Part shown: in pieces, positions 61,602 to 64,000 of the stretch
Layout of the letters: every line of letters starts with the position of its first letter
Position numbering within the stretch: position 1 is the first letter of the stretch
Source of the DNA: Symsagittifera roscoffensis
Lineage: Eukaryota > Xenacoelomorpha > Acoela > Convolutidae
Assembly: GCF_963678635.1 (NCBI RefSeq)
Contig: NC_087064.1
Location: 77,513,620-77,577,619, forward strand
DNA: 64,000 bases
Direction of reading: 5' to 3'
The notes under the pieces: model-generated
Told to the model about the DNA's origin: nothing
The model's input: only the letters and a program-made list of their open reading frames with translations
Database searches by the model: none
Translations under genes and position numbers: made by a program

Positions 61602-64000
61602 ATGGCAGACAGATTCTGGAAATCCATGCCCGCGGCCCTGAAGAAGCCTACTCTTGATGAGCTGTACAGACGCCTGAGAGACCTGGACTATACCCAGATA
61701 GACGAGAGAATGGCGGTAATGCTGAATGCCATCCTCCAGTTGGAAGACCAGGGTGAATGCAGGGAGTCTGCGACGGAGGCTGTCTTGATGATCGGCTACA
61801 CCACCGAGGGTATATCAAACCAAGAACAGACCAGATGGTTGTCTTGGAATGTGGATGGAGGAGTAAGGGGCTTTGACTTGGCAAGGAATCCTGGCCTGAG
61901 TAACAAAACCGAATATGGCGCAGGGGAATTCCCACTACCAACTAGGCCAACAGCAAGATCTACAGGCCAAAGCTCGAGTAAGGTGCTATCGATGACGCGA
62001 GCACAACAGATGACCGAGGCATACCCGGATCTTGGTGTTCTAAAGAAAGTACTCGAGACTCAGCGAGAAGGGGGAATACCAATACTTGTCGGGAGTGATC
62101 GGAATAGCCTACAATCCCTTCTTAGACTCAGAAACTGGAGGCGCTCACAGGAACCACGAGGTGGCGGAGCTACTGAAGTTTTGGACAGAAAGAATAATGG
62201 AAATAGAAACGGTAGAGAAAGAGGGGCCGAGCCTGGGCCTGATTCTTGAGAAAACACCAGAGGTGGTAAGCATACCGCGTTCGAACAAGAGAGTTGAAGT
62301 GAACATGGGCGATGGAAATGGCTTGTTAATCACGAACTTGGGAGTGGTATGGAAGCTATTAAGACCCTCCTGGTGTCCACATCCCCACGCGAGTCTGATC
62401 GAGGAAACCACCGAGCGAGTGAGGTTAGCACCAACGGAAGATGAAGATCTGGCAAAGTTGAGTGTGTTGCACAAGCTAATCTCACCTCAGACGCAGGAGT
62501 CAGGCGAAAAGACGAGCAAGCTCGGGTCAGCAAAGAAGATGGAGCCGGGTAGCTGTCTGGATTCGACGTGTGGGAACGGAGAGCACACCTGCGATGGACG
62601 GTCATGTGTCAGAATACTGTCCTTTCAAAAAGAAGACCTGGTCACTTGGTTTGAAGACATCACGGAAAGGGAGAAAAGTGAAGTGCAAATAGTAGCGGAG
62701 TGTTACGCGAGAACTACGGTGAACATAGCAACAGCTCTTGGATTCTTCTCGAGAATGTGTAGTCTGCAGTCACTGGAAAGACTAGAGTCTGAACACCATT
62801 TAGTGACGGCGTTGAGCGTAGAATCATGGCCTGGGGTGTTGCAGGTGACTCAAAAACACATCCGGAGCTGGAAGGTTGGTCTCGAGGCGGAAATGGGGTT
62901 TCCCATGAGCGAAGCTTATGGCCTGCCATTGAACGCAAAATCCTTGATAGGGTCAATGATGGCCAACTTGTGCGGAAGCCACTACCCACTGCACATGGCG
63001 ATGGTGGAAGCATCCAGCCAGAGAGTACTGGTGGACAAAGCCTTCTCAGTGCCCAAGTGTGTGAGGTTGGCTCGGATATCGCATCACTCGCACAAGTTGC
63101 TGAGAAAAATCAGAGGGACAGTACCGAAAGAATTGAGAGATGACTTGAGTGAAATCTGGGGAGAAAAACTTTTGAAGTTGGAGAGAGAGAACACAAGCGA
63201 TCACGAGAGACAAAACGTGATCAGAAAACCTGTGGGAGGTGCTCCAAACATGGAAGATAATGACACGATGCATGAGAAAATGATAGAGCTTGAGCCTCTC
63301 TTGGAAGCCTCGGGGGAGCGTAACCTCAGGAGCATTGAGATCACCCATGGAGAATGCCCATGCCACTGTTTGGCACAAACGGTGTGGTATCCAGATCACA
63401 AGAACCTTTGCCTGGTGTGGGATATGGAAGAAATTCGGTTGATCGGACTACCGGATCACCGGCAGAAGGTGACGCTCTTAGTAGTGAGTACGATGTTGGC
63501 TCTGAGATGGATAGAAGAGAATATAACGAAGTATCGGGAAGCGACGATGCCAACGGCTGAGTCAATATATGCGATAGACTACAGCAGGAGACTCGAGTTG
63601 TTTGAGACTGCGTGCAAAGTATTCGCCATACCAACGGAAGTCAGACACGTATGGAGCCGTTTGAGGTACTTTCCATGGTTTCGGGCCACGCTGACGTCTT
63701 GGTTGTACATGACAACGAAAAATCACATGAGAAAGCATCAAAAGGAGTATCGACAGTTCCAGGCCGAGATTGGACCGGAAGCTTTCAAGAGACCCCTGCT
63801 AACCCATCGAAATGCGATCACGACAGGATGGAAGAGAGTGGGTAAAATGTCTAGAGACAATACCAAAGCGAGGGAATCGATACTAGAGGAGGACCTGGCG
63901 AAGAACGTGAGCTTGAGCCTGCACAACTCCTTTTGCTTGAACCGGGAATCTAGGGTGAAGGCACTACCCAACCAGGCAAAGAGGTTGCAGGAGCAAAGAG
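61602..64000 (+). pseudogene. ORF2 of Element 3, internally deleted and out of frame, 3' end outside window
   Basis: The first 149 codons (61602-62049) match the N-terminus of ORF2. Sequence then jumps to what corresponds to residue 2259 of the Element 2 protein. The missing piece is 6,326 bp (39300-45625 in Element 2), not a multiple of three, so the downstream part is out of frame with the start. It nevertheless stays open in its own frame to the window end, about 45 codons short of the expected stop. Both SGNH-like domains are lost; only the Cys-rich C-terminal third remains. The junction lies at a near-repeat containing CTCGAGA. Confidence 0.9.

Larger units (their letters stand above)
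49052..64000 (+). mobile_element. Element 3: giant retrotransposon, decayed, interrupted by Element 2, runs off the window
   Basis: Also includes 26722-26826. It has the same layout as the others: leader, gag-pol (52312-61097), spacer and ORF2 (from 61602). It inserted into the non-LTR element at 26721. It is closest to Element 2 in sequence. Its gag-pol is dead, its ORF2 carries a 6.3-kb deletion, and its 3' LTR is beyond the window. Confidence 0.93.

Overview
The window is invertebrate-type animal nuclear DNA, almost all of it built from transposable elements. One host gene exon is recognisable: the start of a TRAPPC2L-like trafficking subunit (1879-2088, minus strand) ending in a canonical GTAAGT splice donor. 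That exon, the intron signals, a PHD-finger/APE-endonuclease non-LTR retrotransposon and Ty3-type LTR elements fit a metazoan. The species cannot be named from the sequence alone.

The dominant feature is a family of giant Ty3/gypsy-like LTR retrotransposons, about 22-23 kb per copy. All copies share one layout: LTR (about 0.9 kb); about 2.4 kb leader with 70-bp repeats, G-runs and a 13-14-bp minisatellite; one fused Gag-Pol frame of about 2,940 codons; a spacer of about 0.5 kb with a candidate intron and a 20-bp tandem repeat; a second frame of about 2,950 codons (ORF2); 3' UTR; LTR. Gag-Pol carries a coiled coil, capsid-like region, two CCHC knuckles, protease, RT, RNase H, integrase, a GPY/F module and a C-terminal domain resembling an OARD1/TARG1-type macro domain. 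ORF2 carries a coiled coil, a complete SGNH-hydrolase (GDSL esterase) signature, a second degenerate SGNH-like domain, a nuclear-localisation-like motif, Cys-rich clusters and a C-terminal SUMO-interaction-like motif. Most of ORF2 is unrecognised.

Layout: (i) 1-2155 host DNA with the TRAPPC2L-like exon. (ii) 2156-24914 Element 1, minus strand, both giant ORFs intact and LTRs with no difference I could see. It sits inside the terminal inverted repeat of a 172-bp foldback/MITE-like element just upstream of the TRAPPC2L-like start codon. (iii) 24918-25075 rest of that small element. (iv) about 25300-26721 decayed non-LTR retrotransposon, interrupted by (v) Element 3 (26722-26826 plus 49052-64000, plus strand). 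Element 3's 5' LTR was itself split by (vi) Element 2 (26827-49051, plus strand). Element 2 has an intact ORF2 but a broken gag-pol. Element 3 has lost RT catalysis, carries several frameshifts and stops, and has a 6.3-kb deletion in ORF2; it runs off the window.

Order of events: non-LTR element, then Element 3, then Element 2. Separately, the small inverted-repeat element was followed by Element 1, the youngest and the only one that looks autonomous. Inferred division of labour: Gag-Pol packages, copies and integrates the RNA. ORF2, in the envelope position but without a visible signal peptide or clear membrane anchor, supplies an esterase-like accessory function, probably from a spliced or otherwise subgenomic mRNA.
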